Below, one piece after another: positions 1-7,915 of a DNA stretch of 16,724 bases. The stretch's first letter is position 1; the number at the start of each line of letters is the position of its first letter. This DNA is from Chlamydiales bacterium. Lineage in GTDB: Bacteria; Chlamydiota; Chlamydiia; Chlamydiales; JAACFD01. The notes under the pieces were generated by a model. It saw nothing but the letters and a program-made list of their open reading frames with translations, made no database searches and was not told the DNA's origin. The stretch covers positions 1 through 16,724 of the forward strand of contig JAACFD010000017.1 of NCBI GenBank assembly GCA_009937555.1. Direction: 5' to 3'. The translations under genes and the position numbers were made by a program.

Positions 1-21
1 AAGCTGTTGAAGATAAAAAAA

Positions 22-540
22 CTAGAGTTTCTCATTAACAGAGAAAGATTGCAGTGATGAAATAAAAAGGGGATAAACTGATGAAAACTCCTCGCTATTA
101 GAGGTTGCGGTAATAAAATAGATATCTTTTTTATGCGGGAGTATTGCTTGTAGTATGCATGCCTTTCCTAGCTGTGCTTCGCCTTCAATAAATACTAAGT
201 GTGCAGCTCCACAATTAGTATTAAGGGTTCCTAGATACGACCAATTATAAAGTCCTGTATCTTCAAATACTTGTCGCTGCTCTTTAAAAAACTTTTCCTG
301 TTTAAAAGCGCAGTTCTTTTGGACGGTTAGGTTTATGTTTGGAGGGATGAAGTGATAAGACTTTGCGTATATATATGCTAAAACATTATTAGCAAGTTCC
401 TTTCTAGGTGCTGACTTCCAATTTGAGGGACAGTTTATTTCGCAGCTTGTCCTTTCATTTACATCTATTTTTAAATTAGAAGTACTAAAGCTACTTAAAG
501 ATAAGGCTATCATGGATAGTACTATGGCAACGAGTCTCAT
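22..540 (-). CDS. Small secreted protein of unknown function, possibly PsbP/DcrB-like
   Basis: Unrecognised protein of 172 residues. The N-terminus (MRLVAIVLSMIALSLSS) is a signal peptide: one Arg followed by about 14 hydrophobic residues. The mature protein should be periplasmic or secreted. It has four cysteines that could form disulfides (in the segments TSCEINCPSNW, QKNCAF, NTNCG and KACIL). The C-terminal half alternates strands and ends in a helix (YFITATSNSEEF...PLFISSLQSF). This resembles the ending of PsbP/DcrB (DUF1795)-type domains, where a strand is followed by a helix and a terminal S-F. That resemblance is an inference by eye. An in-frame TTG lies one codon upstream (541-543), but ATG at 540-538 is preferred because GGAG sits 8 nt before it. 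The gene diverges from the ATPase operon and ends with TAG at 22. Confidence 0.7.
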   Translation of the reverse strand: MRLVAIVLSMIALSLSSFSTSNLKIDVNERTSCEINCPSNWKSAPRKELANNVLAYIYAKSYHFIPPNINLTVQKNCAFKQEKFFKEQRQVFEDTGLYNWSYLGTLNTNCGAAHLVFIEGEAQLGKACILQAILPHKKDIYFITATSNSEEFSSVYPLFISSLQSFSVNEKL

Positions 541-590
541 CAAATTTACTCCGTATTTAGGTAGCTTTAAGGCGCGCCACCGACAGTTTA

Positions 591-619
591 GGTTTATTTA
601 ATTGATAAGTAAATAAACC
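591..619. repeat. Perfect inverted repeat, 10-bp arms, 9-nt spacer
   Basis: The arm GGTTTATTTA (591-600) is the exact reverse complement of TAAATAAACC (610-619), with the spacer ATTGATAAG between. It lies upstream of both divergent genes. It therefore cannot be a 3'-end terminator for either, and an operator is the more natural reading. The stem is AT-rich and no T-run follows. Confidence 0.7.
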
Positions 620-652
620 AGAATAGATTCCTCAATTTAATGAGCATTTTAG

Positions 653-669
653 AATATTCTCGGAATATT
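653..669. repeat. Inverted repeat AATATTC-TCG-GAATATT, possible operator
   Basis: Seven-base arms (653-659 and 663-669) surround a 3-nt centre. The left half also contains the self-complementary decamer AGAATATTCT (651-660). If TATAAG at 687-692 is the -10 of the ATPase operon, this repeat covers its -35 region, where a repressor would act. That placement is an inference. Confidence 0.4.
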
Positions 670-779
670 TGCTTTAAATTTATATTTATAAGATGTTATA
701 TCTCTGCAATAAGTATAGCGTTTTACCATTAACGTTTAGGTTTCTAACGCTTTAAGAACCACAACCCCACATTATAAGC

Positions 780-1415
780 ATGGATACATTAGAACAAAAA
801 AGTCAGGACAAGCTTCAAGAGATCTGTGAAGTTTTAAGAAAGCAGACACTTGAGCCTGCAAGTAACGAAGCTGATAGCTTAATTAAAGAAGCAGAAGAAA
901 AAGCTGCTCGAATTATTCATCAAGCTGAAGAAAAGAAGAAAAGCATCTTAGACAGTACTCAGGAAGAGTTAGATAAGCAAAAGTCAATCTTTGAGAACTC
1001 TTTACAGCAAGCTGGAAAGCAGTCTTTAGAGCTTTTACGTCAAGCTATCGAGCAACAGTTATTTAATGAGGATTTTTCCAATTTAATTGAATCTCAAGCT
1101 TCCTCAGAAAATATTGTTGCTGATACTATTAAAACACTCCTTTCTATTGCTGATAAACAAGGCTGGGGTAAAGATATTTCAGCTGAAGTAGGGAAAAGTG
1201 TAAATACTGAAAAGCTTTCTCAAGTACTTGGAAGTGAAATCATGGGAAGGCTTAAGGGTAGTAGCATACAGGTCTCTTCTATAAAGGGAGGCGCTCAGTT
1301 AAAGTTACATGGAAAGAAAATCACTTTAGATCTTTCAGACCAAGCTTTAAAAGATCTACTGGGTAAGTTTTTACGAAAAGATTTTAGAAGGTTTTTATTT
1401 TCTGAAAATGGCTAA
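780..1415 (+). CDS. atpE: V-type ATP synthase subunit E
   Basis: Peripheral-stalk subunit E of the V/A-type ATPase, 211 residues, close to the usual length of about 200. Residues about 30-85 form a charged Glu/Lys/Ala/Gln-rich helix (EADSLIKEAEEKAARIIHQA), typical of the N-terminal coiled coil that would pair with subunit G. The C-terminal part is the globular domain that binds the top of the head. It is the first gene of the operon. The ATG at 780 is the only possible start, because an in-frame TAA stands at 753-755 and no GTG or TTG lies between. No Shine-Dalgarno sequence is visible before it. The 3' end overlaps the next gene by 8 bp. The identification rests on the coiled coil and on position; sequence identity in this family is low. 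Confidence 0.88.
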   Translation: MDTLEQKSQDKLQEICEVLRKQTLEPASNEADSLIKEAEEKAARIIHQAEEKKKSILDSTQEELDKQKSIFENSLQQAGKQSLELLRQAIEQQLFNEDFSNLIESQASSENIVADTIKTLLSIADKQGWGKDISAEVGKSVNTEKLSQVLGSEIMGRLKGSSIQVSSIKGGAQLKLHGKKITLDLSDQALKDLLGKFLRKDFRRFLFSENG

Positions 1416-2196
1416 TTATTATTTTTTAAGCACTCTATTTCCTCCACTTGAACTGGGGCATACGCCCCAGGAATCTTTTGCAAGCCTATTGCCTAATGTA
1501 ATAGAGGAGCTAAACAAAGAAGATCGTTCATATTTTGAATTATTAAGACTGTATTTTGATATCCAAAACTTGAAAGCGTATATGCTGCAAGAGCCACTAA
1601 ACTCTTTTGCAAACCTTTCAACTAAAGAGCAAATACAGGAAAACTTAGAGCAGGAATCATTTTATCCCAATTTCGTATTTGAGTTTTTTTCAACTTGGGA
1701 TTCTGATGATAAAAGACTAGAAAATTATGCTGATTTACTGAGGCGCTTTTACAGTTATGCTGATACAACTAGCTCTCAATTTTTATCAGCATTTTTTGAG
1801 TTTGAGCGCAAATGGCGTATTGTAATGGTCGGCTTTAGGTCTAAGCATATTCAAGCAGATGTTCAAAAGCAGCTTCAGTTTGAAGATCCTTACGAGACAA
1901 CTGTCGCACAGGTATTAGCACAAAAAGATGCAAAGAATTTTGAGCCTCCCACTGAATTTGCAGGTTTGAAAGATCTTTTTGAACGTTGGAAACTTTCTCC
2001 AAAAGGTTTACTGAAGGCATTAGAACAATATCGCTTAGATCATATAAGTAACCTAGCAGAAGGAGAACTTTTCTCCTTTGATGCCATTGCAGCCTATCTA
2101 ATAAAACTAGCAATTGTTGAGCAATGGCACCAAATGGAACAAAGTAGTCAGCTAGGTAGTGAAAATATAAATAAAATATTAGAGGAAGTAAGATGA
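1408..2196 (+). CDS. DUF2764 family V-ATPase operon protein, candidate subunit C equivalent
   Basis: A 262-residue soluble protein of the DUF2764 type found in V-type ATPase operons of Chlamydiae (CT309 in C. trachomatis, from memory) and some Bacteroidetes. There is no signal peptide or membrane segment; the protein looks mostly helical. The opening MANYYFLSTLFPPL and the segment FDIQNLKAYM (residues 50-59) are family-like. The latter resembles the D-x-x-N-L-K pattern of A-type ATPase subunit C helices. A second aromatic and basic helix lies at about 132-147 (FERKWRIVMVGFRSKH). The gene sits between atpE and atpA, overlapping them by 8 bp and 4 bp (ATGA), so its translation is coupled to theirs. 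No separate subunit C gene is present, so it may link the central stalk to the rotor ring. Family assignment is fairly secure; the C-subunit role is an inference. Confidence 0.8.
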   Translation: MANYYFLSTLFPPLELGHTPQESFASLLPNVIEELNKEDRSYFELLRLYFDIQNLKAYMLQEPLNSFANLSTKEQIQENLEQESFYPNFVFEFFSTWDSDDKRLENYADLLRRFYSYADTTSSQFLSAFFEFERKWRIVMVGFRSKHIQADVQKQLQFEDPYETTVAQVLAQKDAKNFEPPTEFAGLKDLFERWKLSPKGLLKALEQYRLDHISNLAEGELFSFDAIAAYLIKLAIVEQWHQMEQSSQLGSENINKILEEVR

Positions 2197-3986
2197 CAAG
2201 TACACTTGAAGCCCCAGGGAGCTCTAGCAAAGTATATACTAGAGGAAAGGTAATTAAAGCTTTTGGTAACCTCCTTCAAGTAAAGTTTGAAGGCAACATT
2301 AGCCAGGGTGAAGTGGCAATGGTAGAGGTTGATGGACAAGAGTTGAAGGCTGAGGTAATTGAAATCGTTGGAGATGAAGCTAAAGTCCAAGTCTTTGAGG
2401 ATACAAAGGGTATTAAATTAAACACGCCTGTGCGTTTTGAGCAAGATCTATTAGTAGCAGAGTTAGGTCCAGGTATCTTAGCTTCAATTTTTGATGGCCT
2501 ACAAAACCCCTTAGAAAAAGTTGCAAAAGAAGGGGGCTACTTCCTTCAAAGAGGAATCTACTTAAAGCCTATCGATAGGCAAGTTAAGTGGGACTTTACT
2601 CCTATAGCTAAAGTAGGAGATACGCTATCAAGAGGAGAGACCATAGGTGAAGTTCCTGAGGGAAGATTTCAGCATAAAATAATGGTTCCATTTTCCCATT
2701 ATGGAAATTATAAGTTAAGCTGGGTTGCAAACTCAGGAAGCTATACTGTTGACGAAGTTATTGCTAAGGCAGTTGATGAGACAGGGGAAGAGTTTGAATT
2801 TACAATGATGCAAAAATGGCCGGTTAAGCAAGCCCTTTTTGAAGGGGAGAAAGTAAAAGCTTCTAAAATGATGCAGGTCGGTTTACGTATCATGGATACT
2901 CAAACTCCTGTTTTAAAAGGTGGAACATTTTGTACTCCAGGTCCTTTCGGAGCTGGGAAGACCGTTTTGCAGCACCACCTTTCTAAATACAGTGATGTAG
3001 ATATCGTTGTTGTTGTTGCTTGTGGTGAAAGAGCTGGAGAAGTCGTAGAAATGTTACGCGAGTTTCCTGAATTAGAGGATCCTCATACTAACGGTTCTTT
3101 AATGGAGAGGACTTCTATTATTTGTAACACCTCTTCAATGCCCGTTGCTGCAAGAGAAGCATCAGTCTATATGGGAATGACTCTTGCAGAGTACTATAGA
3201 CAGATGGGACTTGATGTGCTGCTACTAGCAGACTCAACTTCTAGATGGGCCCAAGCTCTTCGTGAGATGTCTGGTCGTTTAGAAGAAATACCAGGTGAAG
3301 AAGCTTTCCCTGCTTATTTAGCTTCAAGAATTGCTGAGTTTTATGAAAGATCTGGAGTTGTTTCTCTGAAAGATGGGGCTATGGGGTCTGTAACTGTTGG
3401 TGGAGCGGTCTCTCCGGCAGGTGGTAACTTTGAAGAGCCCGTAACTCAAGCGACTCTTTCAGTTGTAGGGGCTTTTTTAGGCTTATCTCGTTCACGATCA
3501 GATGCAAGGCGATATCCAGCGATTGATCCTTTAATTTCATGGTCTAAGTATGTAGATGAAGTAGGTAAAGTTCTAGATGAAAGAGTTAAAGGTTGGGGAG
3601 CTATGGTAACCCGAGCTGCAGATATTTTACGTAAGGGTGATGAAATAGGTAAACGGATGGAAGTAGTAGGAGAAGAGGGAACTGCTATTTCAGAAATGCT
3701 TATATATCTAAAAAGTGAGCTATATGATTTTTGTTATCTTCAGCAAAATGCATTTGATAAAGAAGATGCCTATTGCCCACTAGATAGACAGATCCCTATT
3801 TTTAAACTGATTAACCGTGTTTTTGAGATGGATTTCGAATTCCAAACTCACAATGAAGCTAGAAAGTTTTTCTTAAAGCTGCAAAATGATCTTAAAAACC
3901 TTAACTTTATGGCCTTTGAGTCTGAAGAATATAAGAAGCAATTTAAGCTAGTTGAAACCATGTTAGACGAAGCTAAAACAAAGTAA
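2193..3986 (+). CDS. atpA: V-type ATP synthase catalytic subunit A
   Basis: Catalytic subunit of the A3B3 head, 597 residues, near the usual 580-595. An N-terminal beta-barrel (about 15-85) is followed by the non-homologous insert specific to V/A-type A subunits (about 110-200), which F-type beta subunits lack. Next comes the P-loop GPFGAGKT (residues 250-257), the GERAGEV loop carrying the catalytic Glu, the DSTSRWAQALRE segment and the EEIPGEEAFPAYL loop. A helical C-terminal domain follows. Start ATG 2193 overlaps the DUF2764 stop as ATGA and is preceded by AGAGGAAG. It hydrolyses or makes ATP on the cytoplasmic side, coupled to ion flow through AtpI and AtpK. No key residue is missing. 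Confidence 0.98.
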   Translation: MTSTLEAPGSSSKVYTRGKVIKAFGNLLQVKFEGNISQGEVAMVEVDGQELKAEVIEIVGDEAKVQVFEDTKGIKLNTPVRFEQDLLVAELGPGILASIFDGLQNPLEKVAKEGGYFLQRGIYLKPIDRQVKWDFTPIAKVGDTLSRGETIGEVPEGRFQHKIMVPFSHYGNYKLSWVANSGSYTVDEVIAKAVDETGEEFEFTMMQKWPVKQALFEGEKVKASKMMQVGLRIMDTQTPVLKGGTFCTPGPFGAGKTVLQHHLSKYSDVDIVVVVACGERAGEVVEMLREFPELEDPHTNGSLMERTSIICNTSSMPVAAREASVYMGMTLAEYYRQMGLDVLLLADSTSRWAQALREMSGRLEEIPGEEAFPAYLASRIAEFYERSGVVSLKDGAMGSVTVGGAVSPAGGNFEEPVTQATLSVVGAFLGLSRSRSDARRYPAIDPLISWSKYVDEVGKVLDERVKGWGAMVTRAADILRKGDEIGKRMEVVGEEGTAISEMLIYLKSELYDFCYLQQNAFDKEDAYCPLDRQIPIFKLINRVFEMDFEFQTHNEARKFFLKLQNDLKNLNFMAFESEEYKKQFKLVETMLDEAKTK

Positions 3987-3999
3987 ATAGGTGGTTAAT

Positions 4000-5304
4000 A
4001 TGAAAACGGTACATGATAGAATTGTAGACATGCGTGGTAGCTTAATCACTGTTCACTCAGAAGGTGTGGGCCTTGGAGAGCTAGCTAAGATTGATATGAA
4101 AAGTGGTAGAAGCACGTTTGGGTCGGTATTACGCTTTGAAGATGATCTAGTAACACTACAGGTTTTTAGTAATACAAGAGGTATTAATACAGGTGACAAA
4201 GTTACTTTTTTAGGCCGTCAAATGCAAGCAACCTACGGTAGTAGTTTACTTGGGCGGAGACTTTCTGGAGCAGGAAATCCCATTGATGGAGGCCCTGAAA
4301 TTATGGGTGAATCTATCGATATAGGACAACCTTCATTTAACCCTATTAAAAGAATTATCCCTAATCAGATGGTAAGAACTAACATACCTATGATTGATAT
4401 TTTTAACTGTCTAGTAAAGTCACAGAAAATACCTATTTTTTCTGTAGCTGGAGAACCTTACAACCCTCTTTTGATGAGGATTGCAAACCAGACTGATGCT
4501 GATGTTGTTATCATTGGAGGTATGGGGTTAACTTTTGATGATTACCAAGCTTTTATTGATAATGCAGAACAAGCTGGTTCTATTAGTAAAACAGTTATGT
4601 TTGTTCATAGAGCAACAGATCCAGCAGTTGAGTGCGTACTTGTGCCGGATATGGCACTAGCTTGTGCTGAGAAATTTGCTACAGAAGGTAAAGACGTTTT
4701 AGTTCTTCTTACAGATATGACAGCTTTTGCAGACTCTTTAAAAGAGATTGCTATTACGATGGACCAAGTTCCTTCTAATAGAGGTTACCCAGGTTCCCTT
4801 TACTCAGACTTAGCTTCGCGTTATGAAAAAGCGGTAGATATTGAAGGAAGTGGCTCTATAACAGTTATTGGTGTTACTACAATGCCAGGTGATGATGTTA
4901 CTCACCCTATACCTGATAATACAGGTTATATTACAGAAGGGCAGTTTTATCTTCATAACCATACAATTGACCCTTTTGGTTCGCTATCCAGACTAAAGCA
5001 GTTGGTGATGGGGAAAGTTACTAGAGAAGACCATGCAGACCTAGCTAATGCTATGGTGCGTTTGTTTGCTGATGCTAAAAAAGCTAATGAAAGACAAAGC
5101 ATGGGCTTTAAGTTATCTAAATGGGATGAAAAGTTATTAAAATACTCTAAGCTTTTTCAAAAGCGTATGATGGACCTTGAGGTAAACCTACCTCTTGAAG
5201 AAGCATTAGATGAAGGCTGGCGTATTCTTGGGGATTGTTTTGACTCTCAAGAGTTAGGGTTAAAGCAAAAGCTAGTAGATAAATACTGGACAGCTAATAC
5301 TTAA
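4000..5304 (+). CDS. atpB: V-type ATP synthase non-catalytic subunit B
   Basis: Regulatory subunit of the head, 434 residues from the start chosen here. The P-loop position is degenerate (IFSVAGEPYNPLLMRI), as expected for B subunits, which complete the nucleotide site of A without hydrolysing. Other family blocks are SLLGRRLSGAGNPIDGGPE, IGGMGLTFDD, LLTDMTAFADSLKEI and PSNRGYPGSLYSDLA. A GTG at 3991 would add three residues, but AGGTGG (3989-3994) covers that codon and is itself the ribosome binding site, 5 nt before ATG 4000. The N-terminus MKTVHDRIVDMRGSLITV also aligns directly with the C. trachomatis AtpB start as I remember it. The gap after atpA is 13 bp. Confidence 0.97.
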   Translation: MKTVHDRIVDMRGSLITVHSEGVGLGELAKIDMKSGRSTFGSVLRFEDDLVTLQVFSNTRGINTGDKVTFLGRQMQATYGSSLLGRRLSGAGNPIDGGPEIMGESIDIGQPSFNPIKRIIPNQMVRTNIPMIDIFNCLVKSQKIPIFSVAGEPYNPLLMRIANQTDADVVIIGGMGLTFDDYQAFIDNAEQAGSISKTVMFVHRATDPAVECVLVPDMALACAEKFATEGKDVLVLLTDMTAFADSLKEIAITMDQVPSNRGYPGSLYSDLASRYEKAVDIEGSGSITVIGVTTMPGDDVTHPIPDNTGYITEGQFYLHNHTIDPFGSLSRLKQLVMGKVTREDHADLANAMVRLFADAKKANERQSMGFKLSKWDEKLLKYSKLFQKRMMDLEVNLPLEEALDEGWRILGDCFDSQELGLKQKLVDKYWTANT

Positions 5305-5318
5305 TTGTAGAGGTAGTA

Positions 5319-5954
5319 GTGGCTGAAATTAAACTAACAAAAAATGAGCTAAGAGCGCAGCAAGTTAAGCTATCACAGCTAAATAAATACTTGCCCACAC
5401 TGCAACTTAAAAAAGCAATGTTGCAGACAGAGGTTAATGATGCAAAAGCCTTAGTTGAAAGCTTAGATCAAGAGTTTGAAAGGGAAAGACACCAAGTTAG
5501 CGGTTTTGCTTCTCTAATGTCTAGAACTCAAGATTTTAATATAGATAATATTGGTAGAGTAGAGCAAGTAAACAAGAAATATGAGAATATTGCTGGTGTT
5601 GAGGTACCTCATTTAGATAGTGTTCAGTTTGCTACCCTTGAGTACCAACTGTACGAGGCTCCTGTTTGGCTAGATGCTGCAGTTATCCAGGTAAGAAATA
5701 TGGTTGAGGGTAAGGTTAAAGTGTTAATAGCTCATGAGAAGCTAGAAGCATTGGAGAAAGAGCTAAGAGAAGTATCTATTAGGGTGAATCTTTTTGAGAA
5801 AATCTTAATACCAAGAGCTCTTTGGAATATTAAAAAGATTAAAATATTCTTAGGTGATCAGCAGTTAAACGCTGTTTCTCAAGCCAAGAAAGCTAAAGAT
5901 AAAGTAATGATGAGAAAGCTTAAGCCTAAAAAGGTTTCGGAGGACATGCTGTGA
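5319..5954 (+). CDS. atpD: V-type ATP synthase subunit D (central stalk)
   Basis: Central rotor-shaft subunit, 211 residues, which transmits rotation between the head and the membrane ring. The N-terminal segment (KLTKNELRAQQVKLSQLNKY) and the C-terminal stretch (VSIRVNLFEKILIPRALWNI) are the characteristic long helices of subunit D that pair as a coiled coil. The tail is Lys-rich. The start is GTG 5319, supported by AGAGG (5309-5313) 5 nt upstream. The 3' end overlaps atpI as GTGA. In other V/A ATPases subunit D binds subunit F; no F gene is seen here. Confidence 0.95.
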   Translation: MAEIKLTKNELRAQQVKLSQLNKYLPTLQLKKAMLQTEVNDAKALVESLDQEFERERHQVSGFASLMSRTQDFNIDNIGRVEQVNKKYENIAGVEVPHLDSVQFATLEYQLYEAPVWLDAAVIQVRNMVEGKVKVLIAHEKLEALEKELREVSIRVNLFEKILIPRALWNIKKIKIFLGDQQLNAVSQAKKAKDKVMMRKLKPKKVSEDML

Positions 5955-7891
5955 GAGTAGATGTTCAAAAAGTACTATTTGTTGGCCTTGAGGAAAATAA
6001 AGAATCCTTCTTTGCAGATGCCCAGCGTCTTGGGGTTTTAGAATTTATTGATAAGCGTTTCCACCTATCTCGAGAGCTTCCTGCTTCCTTGCAAAAGTAT
6101 ATGAATGCGCTAAAAGTTTTAAGACGCTACCCCATTGATTCTTATAAGCAATCTGAAGATAAAGTTGATTTAGAAGCTTTAGCTACAAGAATTGAAGAAA
6201 CGCAAAACCACTTGGAACAGTCTTACGAGAAGCAACGTCTATTAACTCAAGAAATTGCGAGAGTAGGGGCTTTTGGGAAGTTTAAACCATCTGATATGCG
6301 CTATATAGAGAAGAATTCAGGTCGATCATTTTACTTTTATTTTAGTAAAAGTTTGGATGCTTTTGCCCACTCTGATGACCCAGATCTTTTCTATGTAGGC
6401 TCTATGCACGGCTTATACTATTTTGTACGTTTGTCTACGGATGCTATTATTTCGGATGCTATCATTGAAATGAAAGTAGACAAGCCTGTGCAGGAGTTAG
6501 AAGCACAGAAAGCTGAAGTTGAACAAGAAATAGAGCAGTACACAAGAGACTTAGGTGATTTTACTTGTTTTTATGATGCTTTAGATAAGCAGCTTATACA
6601 CGAGATGGATTCTCATAATCTCTCACAAGCATCCAAAACTGCTGACATGTGCCTAGATAATAAAATGTTTTATGCTGAAGCATGGGTTGCTAAAAATAAA
6701 TTGGACAGTTGTACCCAGTTATTAAAAGAAAAAGGTGTTGTAGCCCAGAAGGTTGCTATTGAAGAAGGAGATAAAGTTCCTACATATCTGGAAAATGAAG
6801 GTTTGAGTAAGATTGGTGAAGACTTAGTCAATATCTATGATGCCCCTTCAACAACCGATAAGGACCCTTCTATCTGGGTTTTATGGGCATTTGCTTTTTT
6901 CTTTGCGATCATTATTGGCGATGGCGGATACGGATTATTGTTTTTAGCGGGGGCTTTGCTGGTTAAGTTTAAAGCTCCAAACTTAAAAGGGGCAGCTAGC
7001 AGGATATTAAAGCTTACACTTATTCTTTCTACTACATGCATCTTATGGGGAGTTTCTACCACTTCTTTTTTTGGAATGAAAGTGGATATAGACCATCCTA
7101 TTAGGAAGCTTTCGCCTTTAGGTTATGTTGTAAAAAAGAAAGTGGATTATCACTTTAAGATGAAAGATGAGAACTATCAGAAATGGGTTCAAGAGTTTCC
7201 TGTCTTAAAGAGCTTGAAAAACCCACAAAGTATTCTAAGAGAAGCTAAAACACACATTGGTAAAGATGTTAATTATGTTCTTTACAATGACTTTTCAGAT
7301 AAGATTCTAATGGAATTTGCTATTCTACTGGGAGTTTTACACCTTTGTTTGTCTTTCCTAAGGTTAATTATGCAAAACTGGAATGGCATTGGTTGGATTT
7401 GCGCGATGATAGGGGGATATCTTTACTTCCCTGCATCCAGTATGTTGTCAGCTACTAGTTTAGTTCATTTTATGCTGCCTTTTCAGCCAGAGGTTTTAGC
7501 GAGTGTAGGGCAGCAAATGATGTTTGGTGGAATGATAGGGGCTATTGGTCTCAGTATTATACAGAACAAGCTTATGGGAATTTTTGAAATTGCTAATATC
7601 ATTCAGATTTTTTCAGATATATTATCTTATTTAAGACTATATGCTTTGGGTCTTGCTGGTGGCATGGTTTCCCAAGCTTTTAACCAAATGGGTATGGACT
7701 TAGTTTATTCAGGGGCCTTAGGGATGTTTTTTGGGCCCTTTGTCATTATCTTTGGTCATATGATCAATATAATGCTCTCTTTAATGGGGGGTGTTATACA
7801 TGGATTAAGATTAAACTTTTTAGAGTGGTATCACTATTGTTTTGATGGAGGGGGTAAATTATTACGCCCTTTAAAATTGATGAAGAATTAA
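5951..7891 (+). CDS. atpI: V-type ATP synthase subunit I (membrane stator)
   Basis: Membrane stator that supplies the ion half-channels, 646 residues, the usual size. Residues 1 to about 300 are a cytoplasmic helical arm carrying several coiled-coil stretches, which anchors the peripheral stalks. From about 305 onward there are roughly seven to eight membrane helices, beginning WVLWAFAFFFAIIIGDGGYG. The segment DILSYLRLYALGLAGG includes Arg562, the conserved arginine facing the rotor carboxylate. A polar loop of about 70 residues (about 378-450) separates two membrane helices. The start is GTG 5951, with GGAGGA (5939-5944) 6 nt upstream and a 4-bp overlap with atpD. The nearby ATG at 5946 is out of frame. 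Confidence 0.96.
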   Translation: MRVDVQKVLFVGLEENKESFFADAQRLGVLEFIDKRFHLSRELPASLQKYMNALKVLRRYPIDSYKQSEDKVDLEALATRIEETQNHLEQSYEKQRLLTQEIARVGAFGKFKPSDMRYIEKNSGRSFYFYFSKSLDAFAHSDDPDLFYVGSMHGLYYFVRLSTDAIISDAIIEMKVDKPVQELEAQKAEVEQEIEQYTRDLGDFTCFYDALDKQLIHEMDSHNLSQASKTADMCLDNKMFYAEAWVAKNKLDSCTQLLKEKGVVAQKVAIEEGDKVPTYLENEGLSKIGEDLVNIYDAPSTTDKDPSIWVLWAFAFFFAIIIGDGGYGLLFLAGALLVKFKAPNLKGAASRILKLTLILSTTCILWGVSTTSFFGMKVDIDHPIRKLSPLGYVVKKKVDYHFKMKDENYQKWVQEFPVLKSLKNPQSILREAKTHIGKDVNYVLYNDFSDKILMEFAILLGVLHLCLSFLRLIMQNWNGIGWICAMIGGYLYFPASSMLSATSLVHFMLPFQPEVLASVGQQMMFGGMIGAIGLSIIQNKLMGIFEIANIIQIFSDILSYLRLYALGLAGGMVSQAFNQMGMDLVYSGALGMFFGPFVIIFGHMINIMLSLMGGVIHGLRLNFLEWYHYCFDGGGKLLRPLKLMKN

Positions 7892-7915
7892 TTAGTTATT
7901 TAAGGAGTAAATGAG

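Larger units (their letters stand above)
544..779. promoter_or_regulatory. Divergent control region between the secreted protein gene and the V-ATPase operon
   Basis: This is a 236-bp AT-rich gap between two divergent starts, so it must carry a promoter for each side unless an upstream operon reads through. It holds a perfect inverted repeat (591-619), a second inverted repeat (653-669), a repeated 10-mer GTTTAGGTTT (586-595 and 734-743) and a GC-only palindrome GGCGCGCC (571-578). A possible -10 for atpE is TATAAG at 687-692. No good TTGACA-like -35 stands 16-18 bp before it, so promoter placement is uncertain. No ORF of useful length is seen. Confidence 0.5.

Noticed and set aside
718..751. 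AGCGTT/AACGCT inverted repeat just upstream of atpE, considered as a riboswitch-like leader stem
   Set aside because: Six-base arms with a long unpaired interior and no further supporting helices.
1841..2390. Two minus-strand open frames (1841-2230 and 2148-2390) opposite the DUF2764 gene and the start of atpA
   Set aside because: They lie wholly antisense to well-supported genes, have no ribosome binding sites and show no recognisable domains.
3991..3999. GTG 3991 as the atpB start
   Set aside because: The codon is part of the AGGTGG ribosome binding site for ATG 4000, and the ATG start aligns with the remembered chlamydial AtpB N-terminus.
6835..7062. Minus-strand 75-codon frame inside atpI
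   Set aside because: Antisense shadow of the first membrane helices of AtpI, whose reading frame is certain.
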